Shown: in pieces, positions 1-8,126 of the stretch | How positions within the stretch are numbered: the first letter of the stretch is position 1 | How the letters are laid out: each line of letters opens with the position of its first letter | Source: Mesorhizobium sp. Pch-S | GTDB lineage: Bacteria > Pseudomonadota > Alphaproteobacteria > Rhizobiales > Rhizobiaceae | Direction of reading: 5' to 3' | DNA length: 64,000 nucleotides | NCBI RefSeq assembly: GCF_004136315.1 | Contig: NZ_CP029562.1 | Coordinates: 5,913,501-5,977,500 of the forward strand | The notes under the pieces: generated by a model | What the model was told of the DNA's origin: nothing | Seen by the model: the letters and a program-made list of their open reading frames with translations, nothing else | Database searches by the model: none | Made by a program: the position numbers and the translations under genes

Positions 1-122
1 GACCCTGGGCGTGGGGTTCAGCTTCGGCAATATCGGACGAACCACGTGAACGACCTCCGCAATGTGCTCCGCCCCAAGGGGCTGGCCGAAGGTCGTCCGA
101 TAGGCATCCCGAAAGGGTGCTA
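1..122 (-). CDS. possible partial coding region at window edge
   Basis: On the minus strand, directly beyond the stop of the RpiR gene and in another frame, an open frame runs off the left edge. It has high third-position GC and reads plausibly as protein (for example RDAYRTTFGQPLGAEHIAEV). The only start candidate I see is a TTG inside the 3' end of the RpiR gene at about 136. I do not recognise a family. It may be the beginning of the next gene of the RpiR transcription unit, or chance. Confidence 0.25.
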
Positions 123-995
123 GCGAGCGGCCTTCCAATAGACGCCGAAGGCAGCGAGCTGCTCTTGCGACTGTTTGAGTTTTTCGGCGGCATCGACATC
201 GCCGAGCGGCGCAGCCAAAGCGACCAGGATTTCAACCGCGGCAAATGCCGGCACCATGCTTGGAAAGAACGAACTCGAGTTCGACGTCACCACGATGGTC
301 TCGCGAGCCATGCGCGCCAAAGGCGAGACGCTGCTGTCGGTGATTGCAAGGATTGCCGCACCCTGGCTTGCGCACTGACGGGCGAAATCAATCGTGGCGC
401 GCTCGTAGGGTGCGAAGCCGACCGCAAGCACGACATCGCCAGCACCGGCATCCAGCAGTGCTTCGGCACCGGCGCCATGCGAATCGGCCACGAACATGGC
501 CTTGCGGCCTTCATCAAGAAGAGGTGAAACCGTCTGCACGAAATGGCTGACGACCGAGCGAGAGCTTCCGAATCCCAGACCGAAAATGGTCTTTGACCCG
601 GCGATCAGCTTGGCTGCCGCCAGAAACTGCATGGCGCTGCCATATTCGCCGAGGCTGGCAATCTGAGCGGCGAGCGTGTCCGCCGCGATTCCGGCTGCGG
701 GATAGTCCGGATCCTGCTGCGGCGATGAGCCGGATCGCCCCACCTCGCCCACACCGCGCTCGCGCAAAGCACGCGCGTATAGGCTGCGCATATCCTCATA
801 GCCATCGAGGCCAAGCCAGCGCGCCAGCCGCATCATAGTGCTGTGCGACACGCCCGCCTGGTTGGCCTGCTCGCGCATGGACATCAAGGCGACGTCCTGA
901 GGATGGTCGAGCACGAAACGCGCCGCGACCTGCAGCTGCGGCGGCATCGTTTCGAATCGCTCCACGAGCAGTTCCGACAAAGGACCTTTTTCCAT
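120..995 (-). CDS. RpiR/MurR family transcriptional regulator with SIS domain
   Basis: This 291-residue protein has the two-part RpiR layout. An N-terminal helix-turn-helix (about residues 1-77, including the stretch MREQANQAGVSHSTMMRLAR) is followed by a sugar-isomerase (SIS) domain at about 125-265 with the phosphosugar-loop-like GLGFGSSRS. RpiR proteins usually sense sugar phosphates and bind near their own promoters. The gene diverges from the secretion operon that starts at 1193, and the 197 bp between them hold a direct repeat (1055-1066 and 1084-1095) that could be its operator. The family call is secure. The effector and any control of the secretion genes are inference. Confidence 0.9.
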   Translation of the reverse strand: MEKGPLSELLVERFETMPPQLQVAARFVLDHPQDVALMSMREQANQAGVSHSTMMRLARWLGLDGYEDMRSLYARALRERGVGEVGRSGSSPQQDPDYPAAGIAADTLAAQIASLGEYGSAMQFLAAAKLIAGSKTIFGLGFGSSRSVVSHFVQTVSPLLDEGRKAMFVADSHGAGAEALLDAGAGDVVLAVGFAPYERATIDFARQCASQGAAILAITDSSVSPLARMARETIVVTSNSSSFFPSMVPAFAAVEILVALAAPLGDVDAAEKLKQSQEQLAAFGVYWKAAR

Positions 996-1054
996 TTCCT
1001 AACCCCAATTTGCCCGGTTCAAATTTACCTGCTGCTTGCAGACAATGCAACAGT

Positions 1055-1095
1055 TGGAATTTTCATGTTTTCGATATTCCAAATGGACTTTTCAT
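1055..1095. promoter_or_regulatory. candidate RpiR operator: direct and inverted repeats
   Basis: TGGAATTTTCAT (1055-1066) and TGGACTTTTCAT (1084-1095) agree at 11 of 12 bases and start 29 bp apart. TTGGAAT (1054-1060) and ATTCCAA (1076-1082) also form an inverted pair. The repeats lie between the divergent RpiR gene and the first gene of the secretion operon, where an autoregulator would bind. No promoter hexamers are clear enough to call. Confidence 0.4.
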
Positions 1096-1192
1096 TTCTG
1101 CAGCGCTGCACTAAGTTCGAACAGCAATCTAAAGGGAGTCCATTACGCCGGGCTGTCACGATTGCGTGGAATGGTTCCTCAAGGAGACAGTC

Positions 1193-1366
1193 ATGACCAC
1201 TACCCCTCCCGTCAACGGCGGAAGTCCGGAGCAGAACCTGGACAAGATGATCAAGCACCAGGAGCGGATGTTCGGCCTGGAGATCAACAAAGAGATCGCG
1301 AAATCTCAGCACGATATGTTGATGAGCACCGCCAGGACGCTCGGCCAGTCGGCCGAAAAAGCCTGA
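1193..1366 (+). CDS. small helical protein at head of secretion operon (possible needle/rod or substrate)
   Basis: This 57-residue reading frame starts at ATG 1193 after a good Shine-Dalgarno sequence (AAGGAGAC). The product is predicted to be almost wholly helical after a Pro/Gly-rich start and has no signal peptide or membrane segment. I do not recognise the family. Its position as first gene of a type III-like operon, its size and its helical character fit a needle (SctF), inner-rod (SctI) or small secreted subunit, but needle proteins are normally about 80 residues. Two strong hairpins follow it (1367-1414), as expected for a short gene expressed more strongly than those downstream. It is probably a real gene; the function is inference. 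Confidence 0.6.
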   Translation: MTTTPPVNGGSPEQNLDKMIKHQERMFGLEINKEIAKSQHDMLMSTARTLGQSAEKA

Positions 1367-1414
1367 GGCGCAGGGTTTATCAGTCATTCTGCGCCGCCGG
1401 AGGTTACCGGCGGC
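1367..1414 (+). terminator. tandem stem-loops between small gene and sctD
   Basis: GGCGCAG (1367-1373) pairs with CTGCGCC (1389-1395), and GCCGCCGG (1393-1400) pairs with CCGGCGGC (1407-1414) around a 6-base loop. The two stems overlap slightly, so they may compete. There is no T-run, so they look more like an attenuator, processing site or mRNA 3'-end stabiliser than a full terminator. Confidence 0.5.
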
Positions 1415-1485
1415 GAGCCGCATCTCGGTGTATGAACTTTGGACCGACAGGCGTTTGAAATCGTTTTGGCGGGAGGTTGAAAGGC

Positions 1486-2454
1486 ATGAGCGCTCACTCG
1501 ACCCAAAAGCTTGAAGGTGGCGCGGGCAGGCTTGCGTTGCGTGCCCTCGCGAGCAAAGCCACAAGCCTGACCCCTTACAAACCCACGACGCTGGCAGTGA
1601 CCGGCGGCTTTCATAGTGGTGCCAGCCTTGAGTTGACCGAACCATCTTATGTGATCGGTTCGGACAGCGGTTCGGATATCGTCCTCAGGGATCCCGGCAT
1701 CGCCTCACTCCACGCCAGGCTTCACCGAAAGGGTAACCTGGTTGAAATCGAAGCGATCGGCGGGGACCTGGAACTCGACGGTGGCGAAACCATCCGCAAG
1801 GGCCAGGGCTGCCGGCGCCGGCTGCCACTCGGCATTTCGTTGGGCGATGCACGGTTGCGACTCACGGGAGCTGAACCGGTTAAAAGCCGCTGGACGCTCT
1901 CCCAGCGTCCGTTGCTTGCCGGTGGCGTTTTCATCGCTGCGGTTTTTGCCATTTCCGTTGCCGCCAACGGCCTGTCCATCGCGAAGACCGATGACAAGGC
2001 TGCCAAGCTTGCGCTCGCCGACGGCGAGGTAACGGGAAGCATTCCGGGCGCCGACGCCGAACATCTGGCTGCCGCACAAACGGCATTGATCGAGCGGCTC
2101 GGGCAATCGGGACTGGGCACCGTTTCAGTCGGACGTTCGGCCGAACGTCTGGTCGTTTCCGGCACGATACCCAATGCACAATCCAGCACCTGGACCGAAG
2201 TCCGCACATGGTTCGACCAGAAATACGGACAGGTACCCCTGGTGTCGAACATCGTGGTCGGCGATGCCGCGCAGCCACCACGTCTCACCCTGCAGGCGAT
2301 CTGGTATGGTGAGCGCCCCTATGTGATCGCCGGCGACGGCACACGCTACCATGAGGGCGCTTTCACGAATGACGGCTGGACCATCAAGGAGATTGGACAG
2401 ACCGCGCTCGTGCTGACAAAGGGCGGCGCCACGGTCGCGCTGAAATACCAGTGA
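1486..2454 (+). CDS. sctD: type III secretion inner-membrane ring protein SctD (YscD-like)
   Basis: This 322-residue single-pass protein has the SctD layout. A cytoplasmic FHA-like domain at about residues 35-128 contains SDIVLRDPGIASLHARLHR. One hydrophobic segment follows at about 142-163. The periplasmic part includes a BON/ring-building-like repeat (about 185-265) and a final small beta domain. SctD forms the outer inner-membrane ring of the injectisome basal body. ATG 1486 is chosen because GGGAGG lies 9 bases upstream; an in-frame TTG at 1477 is less likely. The stop overlaps the GTG of the next gene (GTGA). The family is inferred from architecture and context. Confidence 0.8.
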   Translation: MSAHSTQKLEGGAGRLALRALASKATSLTPYKPTTLAVTGGFHSGASLELTEPSYVIGSDSGSDIVLRDPGIASLHARLHRKGNLVEIEAIGGDLELDGGETIRKGQGCRRRLPLGISLGDARLRLTGAEPVKSRWTLSQRPLLAGGVFIAAVFAISVAANGLSIAKTDDKAAKLALADGEVTGSIPGADAEHLAAAQTALIERLGQSGLGTVSVGRSAERLVVSGTIPNAQSSTWTEVRTWFDQKYGQVPLVSNIVVGDAAQPPRLTLQAIWYGERPYVIAGDGTRYHEGAFTNDGWTIKEIGQTALVLTKGGATVALKYQ

Positions 2455-2882
2455 ACCGCCGCGTCGACGGGCCACGTTTCGACGCACGGCCAGATTCGAT
2501 CGGCAGGGATGGGCATGCGAACGCTTCCCACCCTCAACCGATCGAACGCCGGCGCCTGAATGGCGTCAACCGGACCAAAACAAAGGGCGCAAACTCCGCT
2601 TCCGGCACCGATGGACTGGAAGCGGAAACCTTGGGCGGGCCATCTGCGAGCACCACGGGCAAATCGCTCGACGAGATCCTCGCGGAGTTCGTCATGCCGG
2701 AAATCCCCGAACCGGCGATCCTGCGGCGTTCGGTGCCCATTCTGCACCATTTCATCACGGAGGTCGTTCCCGATCTGGAGGGCGGTGAGCCGCTGAGAGC
2801 GCTTGCGAGAACGCTGATGCAAGACGAGATCGAGCGTCACCGGGAGTTGCTGGGACGTCTGCAAGGAGGGACTGGAACCTGA
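2451..2882 (+). CDS. SctX-like (YscX-like) export-gate partner, tentative
   Basis: This 143-residue protein has a disordered, Arg/Ser/Pro-rich first half and a helical second half (about 72-138) with charged helices around PDLEGGEPLRALARTLMQDE. It starts with GTG overlapping the sctD stop and ends in CTGA overlapping the next gene. In Yersinia, YscX (122 residues, with an N-terminal export signal) and its chaperone YscY are encoded directly before yscV and bind the YscV export gate. Size, disorder-then-helix layout and order X-Y-V agree here. Sequence similarity by eye is weak, so the name rests mainly on position. It could instead be another small secreted subunit or chaperone. Confidence 0.5.
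   Translation: MNRRVDGPRFDARPDSIGRDGHANASHPQPIERRRLNGVNRTKTKGANSASGTDGLEAETLGGPSASTTGKSLDEILAEFVMPEIPEPAILRRSVPILHHFITEVVPDLEGGEPLRALARTLMQDEIERHRELLGRLQGGTGT
2864..2881 (+). promoter_or_regulatory. Shine-Dalgarno and CTG start of the SctY-like gene
   Basis: AAGGAGG (2863-2869) stands 9 bases before CTG 2879, which overlaps the preceding TGA as CTGA. The frame has no ATG, GTG or TTG between its upstream stop (2786) and TTG 2972. That TTG would remove the first conserved helix pair. The same 4-base overlap geometry occurs at 2451 (GTGA) and 3208 (ATGA), which supports CTG as the real start. Confidence 0.55.
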
Positions 2883-3211
2883 CCGGGCCACGCGAGGCTG
2901 CACATCTGCTGCATGTCCTTGGCCATCTCTATGGATGTCACGGCCAGGCCAGGCGGGGGGCAGTCTATCTGTTGATTGCAGCACAGCTTTCCCCTGAAGA
3001 CCCCGGCGTACTGAGAACATTGGCACACCTGCTCATCCTGGATGGAGAAGCGGACAAGGCGCTCGCCACAATCGCCAGGCTGGAGACACTGGAAGGAATG
3101 CAACATCCCACCCTTCACCTCCTGAAAAGCCGCGCCTTGCTTGTCGCGGGACGCAAGCCGGAAGCGCGTGAGGCGTTCCAGCGCTTCCTGGCGAAAAGGC
3201 AGGTGCAATGA
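2879..3211 (+). CDS. SctY-like (YscY-like) TPR chaperone
   Basis: Read from CTG 2879, the product is 110 residues, close to the 114 of YscY. It consists of three helical TPR-like pairs, with LLHVLGHLYGCHGQARRGAV (about 10-29), LRTLAHLLILDGEADKALAT and LLKSRALLVAGRKPEAREAF. YscY is a small TPR chaperone that binds YscX and the YscV gate, and this gene sits between the X-like gene and sctV. The stop overlaps the sctV ATG (ATGA), so translation is probably coupled. The TPR fold is clear. The YscY assignment is by size, fold and gene order. If translation began at TTG 2972, the first TPR would be lost. Confidence 0.6.
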   Translation: MTGPREAAHLLHVLGHLYGCHGQARRGAVYLLIAAQLSPEDPGVLRTLAHLLILDGEADKALATIARLETLEGMQHPTLHLLKSRALLVAGRKPEAREAFQRFLAKRQVQ

Positions 3212-5361
3212 CCCTTTCGCAACGGCTGCTATACTTGCTCGGCAAAGCATCCCAGCGCGGTGACCTGGTCATTGCAGTGCTGATTCTGGTCGCTGTGGTG
3301 ATGATGTTGATCCCGCTGCCGACTTTCCTGGTCGACGCGTTGATCACCGCAAACATCGCGCTCAGCGTGCTGATCCTGCTGGTCGCGTTCTACGTTTCGC
3401 ATCCGCTCGAATTCTCTTCGATGCCCTCCGTCATCCTGATCGCCACGCTGTTTCGGCTGGCAATCACCATCACGACAACCCGCCTGATCCTGTTGCAGGC
3501 CGATGCAGGCGAAATCATCACCGCCTTTGGCAATTTCGTCGTTGGCGGCAGCATCGCGGTGGGGCTGGTGGTGTTTCTCATCATCACCGTGGCGCAGTTC
3601 ATCGTCATCGCGCGTGGCGCCGAGCGTGTCGCGGAAGTGGCCGCCCGCTTCACACTGGACGCCCTGCCCGGCAAGCAGATGAGCATCGACGCGGAACTCC
3701 GGAACGGCGATATCGACCAGGCTGAAGCCAGGCATCTGCGCCGGCAACTGGAACGGGAAAGTCAACTCTTTGGCGCGATGGACGGCGCCATGAAATTCGT
3801 CAAGGGCGATGTCATCGCGGGCATCGTCATCATCCTGGTGAACCTCATCGGCGGCTTCACCGTCGGTACGTTGCAGCACGGCATGTCGATCGGGCAAGCC
3901 GCATCCACCTACTCCCTTCTCACGGTTGGCGATGGGTTGGTGGCGCAGATCCCTGCCCTGCTCGTCGCCATCGCGGCCGGCACGATGGTGACGCGTGTCG
4001 GCGGTGCCGATGGTACGGAGGATCTCGGCAGGCAGATCAGCTTCCAGTTGCTGCGCGATCCACGTGCGCTCGGCCTTGCCGCGCTGATCATGATGGGGCT
4101 GGCGCTGGTGCCAGGTTTCCCCAGCCTTGTCTTCGTTGCACTCGGCATCGCCTTCGGCGCCGGTGCCTTCATGATCCATCGCAATGCCCGCCGCGAAGAC
4201 GAGCCGGCGGAGACCTTACCCGCAACAACTGTACAAGAACCTGAAGGCGTACTCGCGCTCGATGGTGGTGCGAGGCCGTTGCTCGGCTCCAGCCGCATCA
4301 TCGTCAGACTTGGCAAGGCACTCGCCACCGAAGTGGCCGAGCCGCAATTTCGGCAACGGACGGAGGCGATGGGTCGAAAGATCTTCGAGGATCTCGGCGT
4401 CGAGATTCCAGCCATCGGAGTTGACGTCAGCGAGACGATTTCCCCGCGCAACATCCGCATCGACCTCGAAGGTGTGCCGATCCTGGAAGCCGAAATCCCG
4501 GCCGACCGGGTGCTGGTCGAAACGGAGGCAAGCCATCTGGAACTGCTCAGCCTCACCTATGAGGACGGTGCCGCCCTAGTCGGGCAACGCAAATTCTCCT
4601 GGGTCGACCGGGACGGCGTTCCGGCGCTGGAAGAGGCACAACTGCCCTATTCGGAGCCGCTTGATATCGCTTCCAAATGGACCGCGCATGCACTCCAGCT
4701 CTATTGCGGCCATTTCGTCGGCATCCAGGAAACACGCAAGCTGCTCTCCGAGATGGAGACGGACTATGCCGACCTGGTACGGCAGACCGCCGAGATCGTA
4801 CCACTGCAGAAGATCGCCGACGTGCTCAGGCGGCTGGTGGCCGAAAACGTGCCTATCCGCAATCTGCGCCTGGTGCTGGAAGCGCTGGTCGAGGCAGGCC
4901 AGCACGAACAGGATGTCGTCCCGCTCACCGAGCATGTTCGAACGGCGCTGAGGCGACAGATCAGCTTTCGCGTTGCCGACCGCAACAACATCATCTCCGC
5001 CTACGTGCTGCAGCGTTCGGCAGAAGATCTCTTGCGCGATGCGGTGCAGAAGACATCGACCGGAGCTTTCCTCAACACGGCGGATGCTGGTGTTCAGGGG
5101 CTGGCGGCCGAGATCGAACGCCATCTGTCACGCGCTGCCGCCAGCGTCTCGCCGGTGATCGTGACGGCCGCCGACGTGCGCCGTCACATGCGCGCGCTTC
5201 TGGTGCAGAACGGCATCGAATTGCCGGTTCTTTCCTTTCCTGAACTCGCCCCCGAATTCAACGTCCAGCCATTGGCGACGATCTCGGGAAACTCAGGACG
5301 ATCCAGAACCCCATCGCTGCCATCCGCCGGGGTGCTGGGGGGACAAAACACGGCCGGATGA
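3208..5361 (+). CDS. sctV: type III secretion export gate protein SctV (FHIPEP family)
   Basis: The 717-residue protein belongs to the FlhA/LcrD/InvA (FHIPEP) family. The N-terminal part (about 1-330) has seven or eight membrane helices and contains the family signature at 139-170 (RVAEVAARFTLDALPGKQMS). The rest is the cytoplasmic domain that forms the nonameric ring under the gate and receives chaperone-substrate complexes. It ends in a Ser/Pro/Gly-rich tail of about 25 residues beyond the usual family end. It is the best-conserved marker of a type III system in this window. Translation is coupled to the SctY-like gene. Whether it is flagellar FlhA was considered; the neighbours (SctD, secretin, lipoproteins) point to a non-flagellar system. 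Confidence 0.93.
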   Translation: MTLSQRLLYLLGKASQRGDLVIAVLILVAVVMMLIPLPTFLVDALITANIALSVLILLVAFYVSHPLEFSSMPSVILIATLFRLAITITTTRLILLQADAGEIITAFGNFVVGGSIAVGLVVFLIITVAQFIVIARGAERVAEVAARFTLDALPGKQMSIDAELRNGDIDQAEARHLRRQLERESQLFGAMDGAMKFVKGDVIAGIVIILVNLIGGFTVGTLQHGMSIGQAASTYSLLTVGDGLVAQIPALLVAIAAGTMVTRVGGADGTEDLGRQISFQLLRDPRALGLAALIMMGLALVPGFPSLVFVALGIAFGAGAFMIHRNARREDEPAETLPATTVQEPEGVLALDGGARPLLGSSRIIVRLGKALATEVAEPQFRQRTEAMGRKIFEDLGVEIPAIGVDVSETISPRNIRIDLEGVPILEAEIPADRVLVETEASHLELLSLTYEDGAALVGQRKFSWVDRDGVPALEEAQLPYSEPLDIASKWTAHALQLYCGHFVGIQETRKLLSEMETDYADLVRQTAEIVPLQKIADVLRRLVAENVPIRNLRLVLEALVEAGQHEQDVVPLTEHVRTALRRQISFRVADRNNIISAYVLQRSAEDLLRDAVQKTSTGAFLNTADAGVQGLAAEIERHLSRAAASVSPVIVTAADVRRHMRALLVQNGIELPVLSFPELAPEFNVQPLATISGNSGRSRTPSLPSAGVLGGQNTAG

Positions 5362-5427
5362 TTTGGGGACGAACAGCAACGGCATCGGGGACCAACGAAT
5401 GCCGGGAATGCTCGAGAGAGGGACTGC

Positions 5428-6783
5428 ATGCCTAGCCGCCATACCGCGAGAGCCGAACGACGGCGCACCTTTCCGGCCGGGATCAAGATTTCCTGGCTGG
5501 TGCTCGCTCTTGCCGTTTTCCTGACTGGTCTTGTTTCGTCGCTGACGGACCTCAAGGCGCAGGAGATTTCAGGAATGCCGGTGCAGCCGACGGTCGACCT
5601 GCCCGTCGGCCAGGGGCGTCTGCTGCGCTTCAACGAACCGGTCGAATCCGTATTGATCGCCGACACGACGATCGCCGACCTGCAGGTCGTCTCGCCTGGT
5701 GTGGTCTACGTCTTCGGTCTGAAGCCTGGCCTGACCAATCTGATCGCGATCACATCCGATGAACGTATCAAGGCAACGGCCCAGTTTCGTGTGACGGCCG
5801 ACATCTCTTCGGCCAATCAGGCCAAAAAGGCCATGAGACCGAATTCGGCTACGAACCTTGCCATCTTCGGCAACCGCATCGTGACGACCGGGGAGGCCCG
5901 CGGCGTAGATGAAGCAACCGACATGGACAACATCGCCCGGACCTTCTCCCCGACCGAGGAACCGCCGATCAACAACATGACGGTGAAAGGCTCGCAGCAG
6001 GTCAACATACGGGTTCGTTTCGCCGAAGTCTCGCGCACCGAGCTGCAGTCCTACGGTGTCGATTGGAACGTCGGCTACAAGAGCGCCGGCTTCGAATTCA
6101 ACATGTTTCAAAACAACGGTGTACCGAGCGGCAACACCGGAAATTTCGGTCTCAACCTGGGCCAGGATCATGGCATCAACTTCGATATCCTGATCGAGGC
6201 GCTGCAGCGCAACGGCATCGTCAAGATCCTGGCTGAACCGAACCTGACGGCGGTGACCGGCCAGACGGCGAAATTCCTGGCCGGCGGCGAAATCCCGATC
6301 CCCATCCCGCAAGGAAACGATGTCGTCACGGTCCAGTACAAGCAGTTCGGCGTTTCGCTGGGGTTCACGCCGACACTGATCGGGCGCAACCGGATCGCTC
6401 TCAACGTGCAGCCTGAAGTCAGCTCACTGTCCGACAGCGGCGCGGTAATTGGAGCCAACGGCTTTTCCTTACCGAGTTTCGTCGTACGCCGGGCTGACAC
6501 CACCGTCGAAGTGGCAAGCGGTCAGACTTTCGCCATCGCCGGACTGTTCCAGCAGCGCACCTCCCGCAATGTCGAGAAGTTTCCGGTGCTTGGCGATGTG
6601 CCGGTGCTTGGACCGTTGTTCCAGTCGCAGCGTTTCCAGCGCGAGGAAACCGAACTGGTCATCCTGATCACGCCCTATCTGGTCGAGCCGGTGCGAGACA
6701 GCCTCGCCACCCCGCAGGACAGGCCGGCTAAACGCGCCAAGCGCAAAAAGGGCGGCTCGTCCGTCGGCCTGATCGTCAAGTAG
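5428..6783 (+). CDS. outer-membrane secretin of Tad/CpaC (RcpA) type
   Basis: This 451-residue exported protein has a long N-region, a hydrophobic signal segment (about 20-38), an N-terminal pilus/secretin domain (about 50-130) and a C-terminal secretin beta-domain (about 195-435). The latter has the hallmark FPVLGDVPVLGPLFQS and the closing LVILITPYLVEPV. Composition and motifs match CpaC/RcpA of Tad (Flp) pili rather than YscC/RhcC. It would form the outer-membrane channel. It stands in a type III operon 66 bp after sctV, with a CpaD-type lipoprotein next, so the machine seems to use a Tad-type channel. A basic tail (KRAKRKKGG) is unusual. Assignment to type III rather than to a pilus is inference from the operon. 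Confidence 0.85.
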   Translation: MPSRHTARAERRRTFPAGIKISWLVLALAVFLTGLVSSLTDLKAQEISGMPVQPTVDLPVGQGRLLRFNEPVESVLIADTTIADLQVVSPGVVYVFGLKPGLTNLIAITSDERIKATAQFRVTADISSANQAKKAMRPNSATNLAIFGNRIVTTGEARGVDEATDMDNIARTFSPTEEPPINNMTVKGSQQVNIRVRFAEVSRTELQSYGVDWNVGYKSAGFEFNMFQNNGVPSGNTGNFGLNLGQDHGINFDILIEALQRNGIVKILAEPNLTAVTGQTAKFLAGGEIPIPIPQGNDVVTVQYKQFGVSLGFTPTLIGRNRIALNVQPEVSSLSDSGAVIGANGFSLPSFVVRRADTTVEVASGQTFAIAGLFQQRTSRNVEKFPVLGDVPVLGPLFQSQRFQREETELVILITPYLVEPVRDSLATPQDRPAKRAKRKKGGSSVGLIVK

Positions 6784-6793
6784 GAGAACAGCG

Positions 6794-7228
6794 ATGAGAG
6801 TGTCGAACACCTTTTTCGCCATCATCACGACCATCCTGCTGTGCGGCTGTGTCGGCAACACCAAGCCGGAACAGGATTATTCACCAGGCTACAGTTATGT
6901 GGCGACAGGCCCGGGCGGCTCGAACAAAAGCACGTCCGGCTCCGTTCTGGCGCCCAACGCCTGCCTGAACGATCCGGTCGATGATGACAATCCTCCGGCG
7001 AACTCGTCGGCGAGCCTGACACAGATATCCGGCGTTGGTCAGCACCTGCCGCCGGGCTGCGCCAACGCATACAACCTGCAGCGCATGATCGAGAGCCAGC
7101 GTGATCTCGTTGAGGGTCGTCGGATGGGATCCGCGGCGGCAGGCCCGACAGCGCGTGCGGCGCGGCGTTATCTGGACGGCGAGCAGCCTGTACCGGCCGC
7201 CGAGACGCCTAGCCTGACGACGAATTAG
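6794..7228 (+). CDS. short CpaD-type pilus/secretion lipoprotein
   Basis: This 144-residue lipoprotein has a signal peptide with lipobox LCGC; the lipidated residue is Cys19. After a Gly/Ser-rich linker comes the segment GCANAYNLQRMIESQRDLVE, which resembles the C-terminal motif of CpaD, the Tad-pilus lipoprotein linked to the secretin. CpaD is usually about 220 residues, so the N-terminal half is reduced here. It begins 10 bp after the secretin and probably belongs with it, for instance as a pilotin or channel partner. The lipobox is plain; the CpaD relation is by short motif and neighbourhood. Confidence 0.7.
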   Translation: MRVSNTFFAIITTILLCGCVGNTKPEQDYSPGYSYVATGPGGSNKSTSGSVLAPNACLNDPVDDDNPPANSSASLTQISGVGQHLPPGCANAYNLQRMIESQRDLVEGRRMGSAAAGPTARAARRYLDGEQPVPAAETPSLTTN

Positions 7229-7305
7229 CCACAGGTCCTGCTTCGGGCCAGGCGGTCCGAAGCGATTTGAAACTGACCACAGAGGGTGAACGGGGAGAGA
7301 TGGAT

Positions 7306-8103
7306 ATGCGTGTCGTTTTCCTGCCGGCATTGGCAATCTTGACGCTGGCAGGTTGCCAGACGGGAACCCACAGCGCCGTCAATCCGAAGAATGCGGCTCC
7401 CGCTTCGCCTTCAGAACGGCTGATCAAGCTCGCCGACGACATTGCGAAGCGGGGCGACAGCGACACGGCGATCGCGCTCTACCAGAAGGCGGCGGCCCTG
7501 CCCGACGCCCGTCCGAGCGCCTACGTCAAAACGGGTGATGCTTACATGCGAGCCGGCGATCCGGACCAGGCCGCCAAGGCCTATGAAGCGGCGCTCGCCA
7601 AGTCACCGAATAATGGTGAAGCGATGCTTGGCCTGGGGTCAGCGATGATGGATGCCGGCGACTACAATGCCGGGATGCGGGCACTCGCCCAGGCGGCACC
7701 GCTGGTCAACACCAGCAGTTCCTACAATCGCCTCGGTGTGGCGCAGACGCTTTCCGGCCACACCCAGGAAGCGCAGGTCACCTTCGGTCAGGCGCTCAAG
7801 ATGGCACCTGGCGACCTCGATATCGAAACCAATATGGCTCTGGCCGCGGGTCTCGAAGGCAATGCCGGTGTAGCGTTGCCCCTGGCGCAAAAGCTGGTCG
7901 GAGCCTCCAACGCGCAGCTTCATCACAAACGTAACGCCGTCATCGTCTACGGGCTGCTGGGCCAGGGTGATCAGGTCAGGGCGACACCTCCAGTGGGCCT
8001 GCCAACGCAGGAGATCAACAAGCTGCTGTCGCAGGCGCAGTCCATCCGCGCCAAAGGCTCAACACAGGCCAAGGCACAGGCCCTCGGTTCCGTCCTCGGC
8101 TAG
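7306..8103 (+). CDS. TadD-type TPR lipoprotein
   Basis: The 265-residue lipoprotein has a signal peptide ending in LAGC (Cys17 from ATG 7306). It carries about four or five TPR units (about 40-190), including SAYVKTGDAYMRAGDPDQAA and EAMLGLGSAMMDAGDYNAGM. TadD proteins of Tad pilus loci look like this and help secretin assembly. ATG 7306 is preferred because GGGGAGA ends 7 bases upstream; ATG 7300 in the same frame is possible. It lies between the CpaD-type gene and sctU in the same operon. Confidence 0.75.
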   Translation: MRVVFLPALAILTLAGCQTGTHSAVNPKNAAPASPSERLIKLADDIAKRGDSDTAIALYQKAAALPDARPSAYVKTGDAYMRAGDPDQAAKAYEAALAKSPNNGEAMLGLGSAMMDAGDYNAGMRALAQAAPLVNTSSSYNRLGVAQTLSGHTQEAQVTFGQALKMAPGDLDIETNMALAAGLEGNAGVALPLAQKLVGASNAQLHHKRNAVIVYGLLGQGDQVRATPPVGLPTQEINKLLSQAQSIRAKGSTQAKAQALGSVLG

Positions 8104-8126
8104 CGACGGAAGGCCCGAGGGGCGAG

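Noticed and set aside
3208..5361. SctV as flagellar FlhA
   Set aside because: The neighbours are SctD, a secretin and lipoproteins, and no flagellar gene is near.
5428..7228. A complete Tad pilus locus
   Set aside because: No CpaF ATPase, TadB/TadC, Flp pilin or prepilin peptidase is present; only the channel-related parts occur.
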